Shown here in pieces: positions 37,345 through 49,167 of a stretch of DNA of 64,000 bases. The notes beneath the pieces were generated by a model that was not told the origin of the DNA, did no database searches, and saw nothing but the letters and a program-made list of their open reading frames with translations. Positions within the stretch are counted from its first letter, which is position 1. The number at the start of each line of letters is the position of its first letter. The translations under genes and the position numbers were made by a program. This DNA comes from Glomus cerebriforme (Eukaryota > Glomeromycota > Glomeromycetes > Glomerales > Glomeraceae), in assembly GCA_003550305.1 (NCBI GenBank), contig QKYT01000184.1:93422-157421 (forward strand), in the 5' to 3' direction.

Positions 37345-38250
37345 TTAAGAATACATATTCATGTCAATGATAGTTTCGAACAATTTGTTAATATAATCTT
37401 CATTTTCTTGGACGCAACAATCGTCATTTTCTTGGGCGTAACGATCGTTCAATTCATCAATTTTTGAACTGATATAATCTTCATTTTCTTGGACACAATG
37501 ATCATTGTTTTCTTGGGCGCAACGATCGTAGAAGCAATGATCGTCAAAAATTATCTTCAATTCATCAATTTTCGAACTGACTATCAATTGATGATGTGCC
37601 AGTGAACCAAAAGTTTTAAGCAATCTTTCATTATTTGCGTATATAATAAAAGAATTCTTTAATTCATTGGGTAAAGATTTCCACATTTCACCTGTTTTTA
37701 TGGCTTTTACCTGAGGTGATAAATAAGGAAATTCATTATTCAATATAATATTGTAAAATTTACAGAAAATCATATAAACATTTAATGAATTATGATTTTT
37801 TTTCATTAATGGTGGAGGTGCACCAAGAATGTATGACGGATCATGAGGTTCTACTACCTTATTAAGTTGACAGTCCTCTAAATGACTAAGATAACCAAAG
37901 ATATTTGTGTATTTATCTTTATTTTTTTTAATCCGTGCAAATGCAAGACATCCAACGAATTTATACGTTTGATTTGATTTTCGGATGTTAGTTTTTGATT
38001 TTAAACTCATGTCACTTCCACAACAGCACTGTAAAAGACAAATCCCCTTAGATTTATTACTATAACGCACTTTCCATTTGTGTTCTTGCCGAGTTTCAAT
38101 CAGTATAAGACCATGTTCCTTTAAAAAAGAAACAGCATGGGTTTGTGATTCCCATTTTATATCAGTGAATTTTGAAACTGGCAGAGAACATAGTTGTTCT
38201 TTTTGCTTTTGAGTTAAAATAAGGTGTGATGGAATTCTTAAGTCTGACAT
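37345..38250 (-). CDS. WRKY/GCM-like Cys-His domain fused to HMG-like domain
   Basis: Single exon, ATG 38250, 301 residues. The N-terminal ~130 residues contain LLQCCCGSD (Cys ~74-77), YKFVGCLAFARIK (Cys ~101) and GYLSHLEDC (His ~123, Cys 127). This Cys...His-x3-Cys layout, with a preceding KWKVRYSNKSKG strand, recalls WRKY/GCM1/FLYWCH fingers found in transposase-derived proteins (inference from pattern). Residues ~157-210 (VYMIFCKFYNIILNNEFPYL, then SPQVKAIKTGEMWKSLPNEL, then KNSFIIYAN) resemble an HMG box. The C-terminus repeats SSKIDEL...YAQEND..CVQENEDYI twice, an internal duplication of about 40 residues. The N-terminal part aligns with the genes at 41881 and 44223, and the HMG part and tail with the gene at 45196. 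A DNA-binding regulator or domesticated transposon protein is likely. Confidence 0.82.
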   Translation of the reverse strand: MSDLRIPSHLILTQKQKEQLCSLPVSKFTDIKWESQTHAVSFLKEHGLILIETRQEHKWKVRYSNKSKGICLLQCCCGSDMSLKSKTNIRKSNQTYKFVGCLAFARIKKNKDKYTNIFGYLSHLEDCQLNKVVEPHDPSYILGAPPPLMKKNHNSLNVYMIFCKFYNIILNNEFPYLSPQVKAIKTGEMWKSLPNELKNSFIIYANNERLLKTFGSLAHHQLIVSSKIDELKIIFDDHCFYDRCAQENNDHCVQENEDYISSKIDELNDRYAQENDDCCVQENEDYINKLFETIIDMNMYS

Positions 38251-38356
38251 TTAGATTGTAAAAAAAAAACAAGTTTCAAAAATTTGACACTTTATAATGA
38301 TTTACCAACGATCGGCATCCGAGGGTGGTGTGGTAGTGGTATCCAGTATTACCTAA

Positions 38357-38634
38357 ATAACAACTCAAGGTTACACATATTTATGATCATGAGATCGAAG
38401 ATTGAACTCTTACAAATCGGTTACACGTTACATATATAGAAAAGCAGCCGATTAAGGTTGTATATGCTAGTTCTATATAGGCGAAATTTCTTGGCTTATT
38501 TCTTAAATTTGTCTTTTTTCGCTAGTTTAGTTAAAGATGAAATCTTCTTGCATTTTTTTATTAAGGTATTTTAAATAGTTGATTACGCTTCGTCATGATC
38601 TCATGATCATAAATAAGTGTAACCTTGTGTTGTT
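38357..38634. repeat. Inverted-repeat element just upstream of the Cys-His/HMG gene
   Basis: AACAACTCAAGGTTACACAT plus TTTATGATCATGAGATCGAAG (38359-38400) is matched in inverse orientation by 38588-38634 (CTTCGTCATGATCTCATGAT, then AAATAAGTGTAACCTTGTGT). The arms of about 45 bp are separated by about 190 bp. This could be a MITE or two inverted copies of a short element. It lies within the promoter side of the minus-strand gene at 38250. Confidence 0.75.
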
Positions 38635-39619
38635 TCTATGCCAAGATTTCCACCCACATGATTTTGTGGCACATCAGCCCTTTACGTGCTAAGTTGAATA
38701 ATTATTTAGGTATAAAATTTATTTTTTTAAAACTATTGTAATTACTCATGATTTTGTTGATATTTGAATTTTTTTCCCTTTTACAAAAAATACTTCTAGC
38801 ATAATTTTAGTATTTTGGTTAAAGTAAATTACCTTTTTAAAATCTAAGTTGTTTAGAAGTACTCGGATATTAATTTTATCAATATATGCAGAATTTTGAT
38901 ATATATTTTTTTAATGAAATTTATACGCGTTTTTTATATGTAGTGTTTAAAAATAAAGTTTAATATTTTTTATATGCATGAAAAAATTAAAATGCGAAAA
39001 TAAATGATTTTCTTTGATGGCCAAAATTATGAGTTAAATTTTGTGGATTTAATATTGCGTCACAAGAATTACATGGATGGACGATACTGGAGTGGTTAAT
39101 TCCATAGCGAAAAATTCAAAAAAAAAATAAATAAAAAAATAAAATAAAAAAAATTAAAATATTTATGATAATAATTTAAAAGATTTTTTTAAATAGAAAA
39201 TAAATAAATAATTTTTTTTGGTATAAATATTATTTGTATATAATATCATCTGTTTAATGTCATTAATTCCTGTTGTCATGTATAAAGAACATACTTCCAC
39301 TAATTTATAATGATAAATTTGAACTTGTTTCAAATCTTTTGATGACAATAATAATCCAGAATATTAATAAAATATGTTGTATAATTATTACAATTCTAAT
39401 TTTTAGAAATTTTCATATCCGCGATATAATTAAAATGTAAATATGGCTCAATAAACATGTAGAAAATTTTCCTAATTTTTGAACATCAAAATATGAGTAA
39501 CGTTAAACTGAAAATATATGACGTAACTGTGGCTTGTGTATTGAAGATGTTATTTTTTTTTTATTTGACAAGTTCAATCTACATGTACATATATATTAAG
39601 AAAACATAAAGTTCCTATT

Positions 39620-41493
39620 ACAACAGATTATTACATTAGGTAATCCCCGAAGGAGATGCATTGCCTAGAAAATGGTAAAAGACTAGGCATAGCCGTCTAA
39701 AACTACGTCAAAAGAAAAAGGAGAGGAAAAAAGAAAAATTGAAAAAGTAGAAATTAAATCTATATTAAGATATATGATATTATGAGAAGAATTAAAAAAA
39801 TCAAAAATATTTCGATGGTAGTCCAAGGGCCTGCATGTAAGTAATTTGAAGTGGTCCAAATGAGCCATAGGTGATTTGAGAACATGTGATCGGGAATGGA
39901 TCGGTTGTCGTGCGCGTTGGTTGAAATATGGTCGTGAGTATTTAAAATTTGTGGATGAGTTTGAGGAGGTTGGTTGCCCGTTGAGCGGTTTCTTTTTTAA
40001 TTTTTCTTCTTTTTTTTTTTAGTTATATTGAGATTATCTTCCCATTCTTTAAATCTAGAACAGTGTTTAAGCCAAGAAAGTTTTTTAATGTCGGTCGTGA
40101 GGTGGTAGAAAAAATCTAAGAAGCGTGTCAAGCGTAATTTCGCATTCTTAAAACATTGTTTAAAAATTGTGGAGAGAGTTAGAGGTACATGTTGGTGACA
40201 AATGAGGATAAATTCGTGGTTGTTGGTTAAATTGTCATATGGAGTAATGTTGAGTAAAGGGACTTGGTTGACTAATGAGTCTATAAACGATGCGTTGAGT
40301 GATTGATCGTTGAATTGGATTAAGAATTGTTTTAGAAATTGTTTGTGCGATAGGATCATGTTTATAAGGTCTGTTGTGGAACACGTGGTCATTAGAAATC
40401 CTGGAGTCGTTGCAGTTTGGGCAAATTAAGATGGAAGTAGGGTATAGTTCTTGATAATTTCTAAAAAGGATATCTCCAGTAGGGAGCGAGTAATTAAAAC
40501 ATTTAATTTTGTAACTAATATAATTAGATAGTTCAGATGATGTAATAGAATTAGTAGGGTTGTATTTCAACCAGGTTTCGGTCATGCTATTGAAAGTTTT
40601 ATTACAGTTGGAGATATTCATAGTCCATTTTCGAATGTCCCTATCAATGGGGCCTAGGTTATTGAAATTGACGAAGAGTTGTATTTGAAGGTCTTGGGAT
40701 TCATCATTATGCACGCAGGTAAGGTGCATCCTTGTTTTGCGAGATCATCCGCGATGTCGTTATAAACGTTATTTGAGTGGCCTTTTATTTTGGATGGTGT
40801 TATTGATAAGTTGGATTCTGTAATAATTTGAAAAATAAGAGACCATAAATGGTAATTATTAATTTTTAACTTCTTGCGATAGGAAGTTAGAGGGTCTTTG
40901 TAGCGATGGAAGGTTGATATGCAATTAGCTGAGTCCGTAAATATTTCAATTTCGCTGTTTTTGGGCACAGTTAATAAGGGTGTTGCGGTGGCGAAAGCTT
41001 CGCTTTTTGTTGATGATGGGAGGTATTGGCAACGTCCTTTGAAAGTGTTGTTATTGGTAAGGTTGTGGGTTTTTATCCAGCCAAAACCTGACGCGCATTT
41101 GTGCGACGTTAGATTGAGGACCGAACCATCTGTGAAAAAAGTGGATTTTTTGAATGAAGAAAAATTTTGAGATAAATCTTGATAGTGGCGGTATCGCCAA
41201 TTAAAAGGTGAACAAGTTTGGGATTATAATTATCTATATGGGTAATACTATATTAATGGTGTTAGAAGAATTAGTAGGATTAGGGTTAAAATAATGTACC
41301 GTATATAAATATTATATGCTAATATTCGAAGTGAGTGTATAGGATCTATGGTGAGTATAAATCGATCGTAAGGACTATTTCTAAGTTGGGCTGCACTTTG
41401 TTTTTTCGACAATGTTGATATTTTGTGCAAGGTATTAGTTGCCGCTGAAGTAGTACATCTAGGTCTTAAATCATATATTGAAGATGTTATCAA
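39620..41493 (-). mobile_element. 5'-truncated, frameshifted LINE with RNase H
   Basis: On the minus strand, 41214-40654 encodes an RNase H fold with all expected acidic positions: FFTDGS, KSEAFATA, IFTDSANCIS and NDIADDLAKQG. Upstream (41493-41248), LRNSPYDRFILTIDP is probably the polyprotein segment between the reverse transcriptase and RNase H; the transcriptase itself is missing. Downstream, two frame changes (near 40700 and 40390) are needed to read NNLGPIDRDIRKWTMNIS, then the Cys motif CPNCNDSRISNDH, then the C-terminal region to 39997. The 3' region reads on to a conserved-looking CTCCTTCGGGGATTACCTAA near 39634-39656, typical in my view of Rhizophagus LINE 3' ends. Stop codons and frameshifts make it a dead copy. 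Confidence 0.85.
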
Positions 41494-41880
41494 ACCTAAT
41501 TATTAATTATTCAAAACAGATGAATGTCATGTGACTTGTGACTTCACCAGTTGGTTACGAAATCAAAATTAGAACTTTATTTTTGTTACTGTTATTAAAA
41601 AAAAAAAAGTATTAGCACATTCTTTTAAAAATTTAAAAACACATTGTTCTTAAGTTTCTTCAAAGTTTAAAAAAAAAATTTTGGGATGGAAATTTTTAAT
41701 TGTGGATCAGACCCAGTTAATCGGTAAATTCCATTTATAGATATCTTTTTCTTTTTACATAATTTGACTGTAGCGCAAGTTTTGATTCGCTAGATTCTTT
41801 ACTACACCACCCTGCAAGCAAATCATAAAATAAACGAGTTTCAAATTTTCAAATAAATGATCTTTTCACATCATTTTCTT
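41494..41880. other. Gene-free interval between LINE remnant and Cys-His gene
   Basis: AT-rich sequence that probably carries the promoter of the gene at 41881. An earlier in-frame ATG at 41857 adds eight residues, but all paralogues start at the position equivalent to 41881. Confidence 0.4.
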
Positions 41881-42477
41881 ATGTCAGAATTTAGAATTCC
41901 TTCGCACCTTATTTTAACTCCAAAGCAAAAAGAACAACTATGTTCTCTGACCGTTTCAGAATTCACTGATATAAAATGGGAATCACAAATCCGTGCTGTT
42001 TCCTTTTTAAAGAAACATGGTATTTTACCGGTTGAAACTCGGCAAGATTTCAAATGGCAAACACGTTATAGCAATATACCTAAAGGGATTCGGCTTTTAC
42101 AATGTTGCTGTGGAACAGACCGCACCTTAACATCTAAAAATATCCGGAAATCCAGACAAAATTATGAGTTTGTAGGATGTCTTGCATTCGCACGGATTAA
42201 AAATAATAGAGATAAACACATAAGTGTCTTTGGTTATCTTAGACATTCAAAGAAATGTCAATATCAACGTCAAATTTCATCTCTTCACAAAAAATTCGTG
42301 GAAATAAACGGAAGAAATACCAAAGAATGCGAAAAATACGAAAGAGATACCCAAGAAGAAATTAACGAAAAGTACAAAAAAAATTTCGAAAATTTTGAAA
42401 AAGAATTTGAAGAATGGAGAAAATCCGAAGAAGAATTGAAAAAAATCCGACAAAGAACGGAAAAAACTCGAAATTGA
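41881..42477 (+). CDS. WRKY/GCM-like Cys-His protein with coiled-coil tail (no HMG)
   Basis: ATG 41881 (MSEFRIPSHLILTPKQKEQL) aligns exactly with the starts of both paralogues; an in-frame ATG at 41857 also exists. The conserved domain carries LLQCCCGTD, YEFVGCLAFARIK and GYLRHSKKC. In place of an HMG box comes a highly charged Glu/Lys helix (EKYKKNFENFEKEFEEWRKS), a likely coiled coil. The frame stops at 42475-42477 after RQRTEKTRN. Shifting to the next frame within the 7-A run near 42439-42445, or the 6-A run near 42461-42466, would continue the charged helix as LEIEMWEEWIKNYEENTP to TAG 42521-42523. An indel or sequencing slip in a homopolymer is therefore likely. The annotated end is the literal one. 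Confidence 0.75.
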   Translation: MSEFRIPSHLILTPKQKEQLCSLTVSEFTDIKWESQIRAVSFLKKHGILPVETRQDFKWQTRYSNIPKGIRLLQCCCGTDRTLTSKNIRKSRQNYEFVGCLAFARIKNNRDKHISVFGYLRHSKKCQYQRQISSLHKKFVEINGRNTKECEKYERDTQEEINEKYKKNFENFEKEFEEWRKSEEELKKIRQRTEKTRN

Positions 42478-42523
42478 AATGTGGGAAGAATGGATCAAAA
42501 ATTACGAAGAAAATACTCCCTAG

Positions 42524-44222
42524 TTCGGTCCGTACTTATACTGAAAATCGATATTTCCATTTAAGTTTACTTATTTATGTTTTAGAATTAATTTAAGGCT
42601 TATAAGTATTTATCGTATTATTTTGTATCTGCATGAATAATCATAAAAAAAAATAGATTAACTAGCTGCGGCTAAGCGCTTTTTGGTTTTCATATTCGCT
42701 CTAGATAACCTTTATTTAATCATTTTAAAATCTATTACTACGAAATTTAAGAATAATTTCCATACGAAATTAGCTATCTTAAGTTAAATTCATATTTAGT
42801 TAGTTACATTGTAACAATTGTAGTTTATTTTAGTTTAGTTTTTTATGTCACTTGTATTATATACTTTTGTATATAATTTACTTTTATACAATAAACTTCA
42901 ATCTATGTAAAAAAAAATTATAGATGGCACGAAAAGGCTGCAAAATTTAAGAGATTTTGTATGCCGCACGAAATTAGCTAATATTTAACGTTAATGAATT
43001 ATAATAAAACAAGTAAATTTTTTTTTACAAGCTGAGATAATTCCATAGAAGTATTCTTTTGAACATTTTACCGGAATTAATGATAATTTTAAATATAACT
43101 AATCTGCCAGGAAATCTGTAAATTTCCAAATGAAGTTTTGTTACTTACTGTACATTTCGTTAGCAGCAATGTGTCTCAGTTTATCGTTAATATATATGAT
43201 CTTGTGTATGAATTCTGCCTCTGCTGCATGATATGCACGAACGCTTAACAATGTTAAATCCGACATAATTAACTAAAACTTTTATCATGATTATATTAAA
43301 ATTGAAGACTTAGTCTAATACTTCTTGCTAAAAAATTTTTTTGTGTTAATCTTTTAATAAATTCGTTATGTTAACATTAGAGGAGTCAAATTAATTATTT
43401 CATTTAGCTAGTTTACTGCAAATATAAAATAATTTTATGCGAAATGCTTGTTTTGTAAGTCTTTTTTGTAAATTTTGCCGAAACAAGTCCGAGTATACCC
43501 TCTATTAAGGTAAATATTATACTTACTTATCTTCGAATATGTGTATTAAATTACTAGGGGATAAGAGTCTTGAACAGCCTTTATTCAAGGTCATAGCCAT
43601 TACTGTTTAGAAAAAGAGGGGACAGATGGCCGTATGTCATTAAATAATTACGGTCCAACAATAGGAAAACATACTTGAAATATGCTAGGTTCGCATGGCC
43701 TAATTTTATTTTTTATTATTACAATTATTACAGGATAATGGAAACATTTCATCAAGAAGAAACAGGAAGATATTTATATTCTGTAAATAATTATCAAAGA
43801 AATATAATAATCTGTATCATTTTTGTAATAATATAAAAGTCCTTTAGGCTAAAAATGGCACAAATTCCAGTATACATCACGTATATATTGCTTGCTTTAT
43901 AACATTCATTAAGAATATTTATTAGACTCGTAACAAAAATATTTGTACCAATCATTTGTATTATAGAAAATTGATAGGATTTTTTGATTCATCAAATTAT
44001 GTAACCGATCGCTTACATTACACTAACCAAATATGTCAACACCACAATTCACACAACCCTTAGAAACCCGATTTTCAATGATATATATATAATAAGATTT
44101 TTGATCTTTCCATTTGTTACGATTTCAACTTCTTTTTTTTATTTCCATTGGATACACTTCTGATAGTTTTTTTATCAATTATTCGAGAAAAACAATCTTT
44201 CATTCAACTTTTTACAATTTAA
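42524..44222. other. Gene-free interval with retroposon-like tail
   Basis: At 42661-42918 a segment ends ACAATAAACTTCAATCTATG followed by poly-A, resembling the polyadenylated 3' end of a retroposed or retrotransposon transcript on the plus strand. ACGAAATTAGCTA recurs at 42762 and 42969. The rest shows no coding signal. Confidence 0.4.
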
Positions 44223-44798
44223 ATGTCAAAATTTGGAATTCCTTCACATCTTATTTTGACCCCAGAGCAAAAAAAACAACTATGTTCTCTACCAGTTTCT
44301 AAGTTCACTGATATAAAATGGGAATCGCAAAGCAACGCTGTTTCGTTTTTAAAGGAACATGATCTTATACTTGAAAATCGGCCAGAACGCAAATGGAAAG
44401 TGCGTTATAGTAATAAATCTAAAGGCATTTATCTTTTACAGTGTTGCTGTGGAAGTGACATGAGTTTAAAACAAAAAAAAGATAAGGCAAAAATTCGAAA
44501 ATCAAGACAAATGTATAAATTTGTTGGATGTCTTGCATTTGCACGAATTAAAAAAAATAAGGATAACTACGTAAATATCTATGGTTATCTTAGTCATTTA
44601 GAGGACTGTCAACGTCAACCTAACGCCTATTTGATTTTTTGTAAATTTTATATCGAATTATTAAGTTCTGAAGGAGAATTTGAAAAGCATGTACAAAAAG
44701 CACCCAAATTTTGGAATTATTTACCCATAGATTTAAAGAACTCCTTTAGAAAGTACGCCTATAACGCGAAATTGCTTAATGAATTACAGTTGTTATAA
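44223..44798 (+). CDS. Cys-His/HMG-like protein, shorter paralogue
   Basis: Single exon, 191 residues. The start MSKFGIPSHLILTPEQKKQL matches the family. The Cys-His domain is complete: LLQCCCGSD, YKFVGCLAFARIK, GYLSHLEDC. It is followed directly, without the Pro-rich linker of the 37345 gene, by NAYLIFCKFYIELLSSEGEF and KFWNYLPIDLKNSFRKYA, a compact and diverged HMG-like segment. The protein ends soon after (LLNELQLL) and lacks the acidic repeated tail. Intact frame and close conservation suggest function. It is arranged tail-to-tail with the HMG-only gene at 45196-45630. Confidence 0.8.
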   Translation: MSKFGIPSHLILTPEQKKQLCSLPVSKFTDIKWESQSNAVSFLKEHDLILENRPERKWKVRYSNKSKGIYLLQCCCGSDMSLKQKKDKAKIRKSRQMYKFVGCLAFARIKKNKDNYVNIYGYLSHLEDCQRQPNAYLIFCKFYIELLSSEGEFEKHVQKAPKFWNYLPIDLKNSFRKYAYNAKLLNELQLL

Positions 44799-45195
44799 TT
44801 TCTTTTATAATACCGCAAACACTACTGTAGTTAATAAATATTACAATATTTATAATAATAAAATTGTTTATATTCAATATATCTTAATCAGTTTATTGTA
44901 TTTAATATAGCGAATTAACGATAATAAGCCCGACTTTTTACTTAGATTAATTTTATATCCCATTGGTCGATTGACGTAACATTTATCTGTAAAAAAATAA
45001 AATAAAATAAAGCTTTCTTTTGTTTATAAAAAAATTAGGGTAAAACATAATTAAGTAATCTTAAGAAAATAAACATCTTAAAACTTAAATTAAATCGTAA
45101 AAATTAAAAGTTGAATAAATAAAATCATAAATTTAATTAATTAATCATGTATAAATCATAAAATAAATAAGCTAGTCTTAAAATACATTATGTCT

Positions 45196-45630
45196 TTAAT
45201 TATTTGAATAAGCATCTTCATTAATGAACTCATGAAACATTTTATTACAAATGTAGTCATCATTTTCTTGCGGAACTTCATTCGAACGGACGACTTTATG
45301 ACAACGATCATCGAAAATTATCCTCAAATCATCCATTTTTGGCTTAGGTTTAGGATTGAATACCAATTGTTGTTTCATTGATAATCCCAAATTTTTAAGC
45401 AATCTTTTATTATTTGCATATTCAATAAAAGAATTCTTTAATTCATCGGATAAAGAATTCCACTTTTCACCTGCTTTTATAGCTTTTTCTTGAGGTGATA
45501 AGTTGGGAAATTCTTTATCCAATATTTTTTTATAAAAATCTGTGTAAAAAATTATGTAACAGTTGGAATTTTTTTGAGGCATAGGAGGTGGGGGTGGACT
45601 TATGGGTCGAATGGGTCGAAGCGGAGGCAT
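45196..45630 (-). CDS. HMG-box protein, C-terminal half of the Cys-His/HMG family
   Basis: Single exon, ATG 45630, 144 residues. After a Pro-rich head (PISPPPPPMPQKN) an HMG-like domain covers residues ~23-80: CYIIFYTDFYKKILDKEF, then LSPQEKAIKAGEKWNSLSDE, then LKNSFIEYANNKRLLKN. The tail (MDDLRIIFDDRC ... VPQENDDYICNKMF) aligns with the C-terminus of the 37345 gene product. It therefore equals that protein without its Cys-His domain: either it is a split half, or the 37345 gene is a fusion of this type with a Cys-His gene. The Pro-rich head matches the linker APPPLMKKN of the fusion. Confidence 0.8.
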   Translation of the reverse strand: MPPLRPIRPISPPPPPMPQKNSNCYIIFYTDFYKKILDKEFPNLSPQEKAIKAGEKWNSLSDELKNSFIEYANNKRLLKNLGLSMKQQLVFNPKPKPKMDDLRIIFDDRCHKVVRSNEVPQENDDYICNKMFHEFINEDAYSNN

Positions 45631-48600
45631 TATAAAATATTTATCTGCTTAAAAGTTTAAGAAATTATTGTTAAATACTGCCAAGATAAAGTGCTCTGTC
45701 AGGAGTTAGAGCAAGAAGCAAAATCTCATAAAAATATTACTCGGCAGTAATGATTTAAACCCACGCAGTGGTCTCGTTCGAAGCTCTATAAGCTTATAAA
45801 TAAATTTTATGGAAAAAAAATAGCTATTTCACCGAGTAATATCTAGAAAATAACTGACGCATTCATTGAATTTAATCGTTCGAAAGTAAAATCTTAAACG
45901 AGAAAGGAAACTTCATAAACAAAAAAAAAAATCTTACACCGCAGAATAAGCAAATTTAATTAAAGACGCGTGCATTTATTGCATCCCATTATTATTTGTA
46001 AAAAGTCAAAAGAAAATCGCTTATTAAAAAATTTTAAAATGGCAATTATAAAATATACTTCTCCAATTGATTTAGGACGCTTATTCATTCAGGTTCTTGC
46101 TTTCTAAAACTTACTCTCGAGAATTTCCGTTTCTAATTCAATACTTTCCGGCTCTAATTGTGTTTATGACTGAATGGAGGGAAAATAATTCGTAGGATTC
46201 GATGTATATAAATAATGTAACATGAGAACTCACATGCTTATTGTGTTCAAATTCTGTATTTATATTATAAAATCTAATTTTAGAATTAAATTTAATAATC
46301 AAAGAAATATGTCCATGAAAATTTTTATTCAGTTCCCTAAAAGAAGAAACAAAGTTAAAGTTTATAATTTTGATTGGCTTATGCTCGTAAAAGTTTGAAC
46401 AAAAAGAATGAACTGAATAAATAGAACCAGACTGATTAAATGCATACGCACATTTTAGATTTATGCATATATTTATTTTTAATAAAAGAAATATAGTCAT
46501 AGAAAAATTAGTTATTAACCTAGTTTCCTAAAAAAAGAAACCTTCAAAAGTCCAAATTCTGATTGGTTTACAATTTGTCGAAATGATATAATTCCGATCA
46601 AAATGAATAAATTTTAGAAATAAAACAAAAAGTTCGGGATTTATGTAATATGCATTTTACGTAAGAATTAAATGTGGCACATCGAAAAAATAGCCGGTAA
46701 GCAAAATAATGGAATGAATGCAGGTGCACTTTATATTACTTGCCATGTGTTCGTCAATACTAATCTTAAAAGGTATAGGGATTATAAGAATTTCTTGACG
46801 TAATTTGACAAATTTGATATTTCCTAATTCGCATTCTAAAATAACAATCAATCCCGTAAAAGTAATAAAGGAATTTTACAATAACGAATTTAACTGTTGA
46901 TAAAATTTTATTGTGTACCAATTTCAAAATGATGTACGAATATGGAAACAATGAATATAGTTATGTTGTATTGTCTTTCGTTCTATTTTAAGCACTGTAT
47001 TTATGCATAATCTGCATGATCCAAGGAATATTTAGCCAAAAAGTTGACATTAAACTTTAATTTATTTTAGAACGGAGTTTTCATACTTAGGTTATGAATT
47101 ACACCAAATATACTGGAACAAATTAAATTAAAATTTATTTATGCATTCATTTGCTGCAATTGTTCACTTTTTTTTTTTATTTGTGTTGAAATGTAAATAA
47201 AAACAAGAAACATATAACATCAATTTATTATTATCTTGTCATCTTATTTAGAGAGTAATAGATATTAAATCCTGGTATTAAATATAGAGTGAAAAATGAA
47301 AAAAATTGCAATGACCACGCACGATTTCTTATTACCTAATCTCGTCATTGAGAAAATTCCGAGTATTCCGTAAATCATTTATTAGTGGAACTAATTATGG
47401 TAAAAGGATATCAAAGCGATTATAATTTTACTTTAAACGTTTAGTTAACGTTTCCATGTGGACTGTTACGATGCACTTCATATTTATCCCAAAAAGAAAA
47501 TTAAGAAAAGGAAAAAAAAATCAAAGATTACCAAATTAATTAACTGTTTTGAGAGCATATTTGTAATACAGTCCTCGTCCCACTATTACTCGTTTTAAGA
47601 ACGAACATTATATCTTAATTACCTCTTTATAATCACAAATCAGCTACAATCACGTACAGTCGTAAAGTACACAAATTATAGATCATAATTTTGACCAAAA
47701 TTATGCAATCACATGATTTAGGATAAAATTTAGCCATAATTATTATTTGTTACACTTAGCCTTAACTTAATATAACTATTCATCCTAAGTTTATCACTTT
47801 ATCCTCGATTTCATCTGTAGCACGATCATTTACGAGTTTCTGTTTTTACTCCTTAGGACAAACTTTCTTACATAATAATATTTTCATCTAAATGATAATA
47901 ATACTGATTCTTGATTTCGTGGAAAATATAAAAATATTCATATTGTCCACGAGGTTCATTCATCTTTCATATTTTGTCTAAAAAAAAATAAGTTCAGGCT
48001 GAAAAGATGTTCATCATTATCTGTTATATAAAGCAAAATTAAAAATAAAATAATTAAAATTTGTTCATTTCTTAAGTGATTTCAAAAAAAAAAAGAGAAA
48101 ACCAAGTTATTACAAGAAATTCGATAAGGTCCATTATTTATTTGCCATGTGTAATAGTTGCATTGTACATATTATTAAAAATGGTTAAACTTAAAAAAAA
48201 AATTTGATCAAATTGTAAGTCGATGAAAGTCAAACACTTTAAGATTTTGGGATTTAGCAACTTATTTAGGAAAAGCTAATAAGTCGGATGTTGATTTTAA
48301 ACGAATTTTATCTAATTCACAAAACAGAAAAAAAATCAAACATATGAGGTCTATGAAATTGGCTATAATTGAATGCCGCTCGATATAAAAGCCACAAAAA
48401 AAAAACAATCGCTAAGAAATTGAAGCAGCATTTTGTGAATCACCATGTGATGGTCCATTGATCATATTAATCATTGAATCAATGCAGACACGGAAGATCA
48501 GATGCATATGATTATTAAATCTTATTAAGTAAATTGATTGAAACTACTAATTCATTCAACAACGGAGGGACTCAAACAAGTCCACCGATAATTCTATGTA

Positions 48601-49167
48601 CTAGTGTTTCTTAAGTTATAAGTCCGAAATCTAAACCCCAATTGGAAACACTTTTTTGCAGATCAATTTGTAATTTCATCATCTGTAGCAATAAAATTGT
48701 TAAAAGTAACAATTTTCTAAATAAGTTAGGCTGTCGGAATTAATTTGACCGTAAAAAGCCCCTATTATGTCCTACTACCCTGTAAAAATACTCTGCGTAT
48801 TTCTGTAAAAAAAACTCCGGAATATGCTACATTTACGGGTAAAACGTGGATTATAAGTCATTAAAAGAAATAATTTTCTTAAAAAAAGCCTTGCTGGATA
48901 GAAATATTGATTATGTCAATGGTTGACTGAAATTACGCCGGTCGAAGAGATATAGTGCAAAACATAGTTTCTACAATGAATATTCTATGGAAACTTGTCT
49001 AATTTCCATGAAAATTAATGAAATTTTCATTTTTTTTTTTTTTTGAACTGTCTTGGATATCTAATGGAAATTGGACAAGATTCTAACATAGACACCAGGG
49101 CCATGATGGATAAAAACGGAAGTAGTTTGCTGAATTAATGGTATAGCATCTGGGGCAAATGGGATCC
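45631..49167. other. Gene-free interval
   Basis: No supported gene. A diverged direct repeat is visible (TTCCCTAAAAGAAGAAACAA near 46332 and TTTCCTAAAAAAAGAAACCT near 46525, both followed by TTTTGATTGGCTT-like sequence). ACCCTGTAAAAATACTCTGC near 48778 resembles ACCCTGTAAAAAATTTTACC near 60500, another dispersed repeat. The longest open frame (46138-46500, minus) lacks protein-like composition. Confidence 0.4.

Noticed and set aside
38320..38410. tRNA-like A box (TGGTAGTGGTATCC) near a weak B box
   Set aside because: The putative B box is poor and spacing too long; the inverted repeat explains the conserved sequence better.
45690..45790. tRNA or tRNA-derived SINE (B-box-like GGGTTTAAATC on the minus strand)
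   Set aside because: No acceptable A box at the right distance and no cloverleaf could be drawn.
46138..46500. 120-codon minus-strand open frame
   Set aside because: No domain, no paralogue, random-looking composition, and it overlaps a diverged direct repeat.
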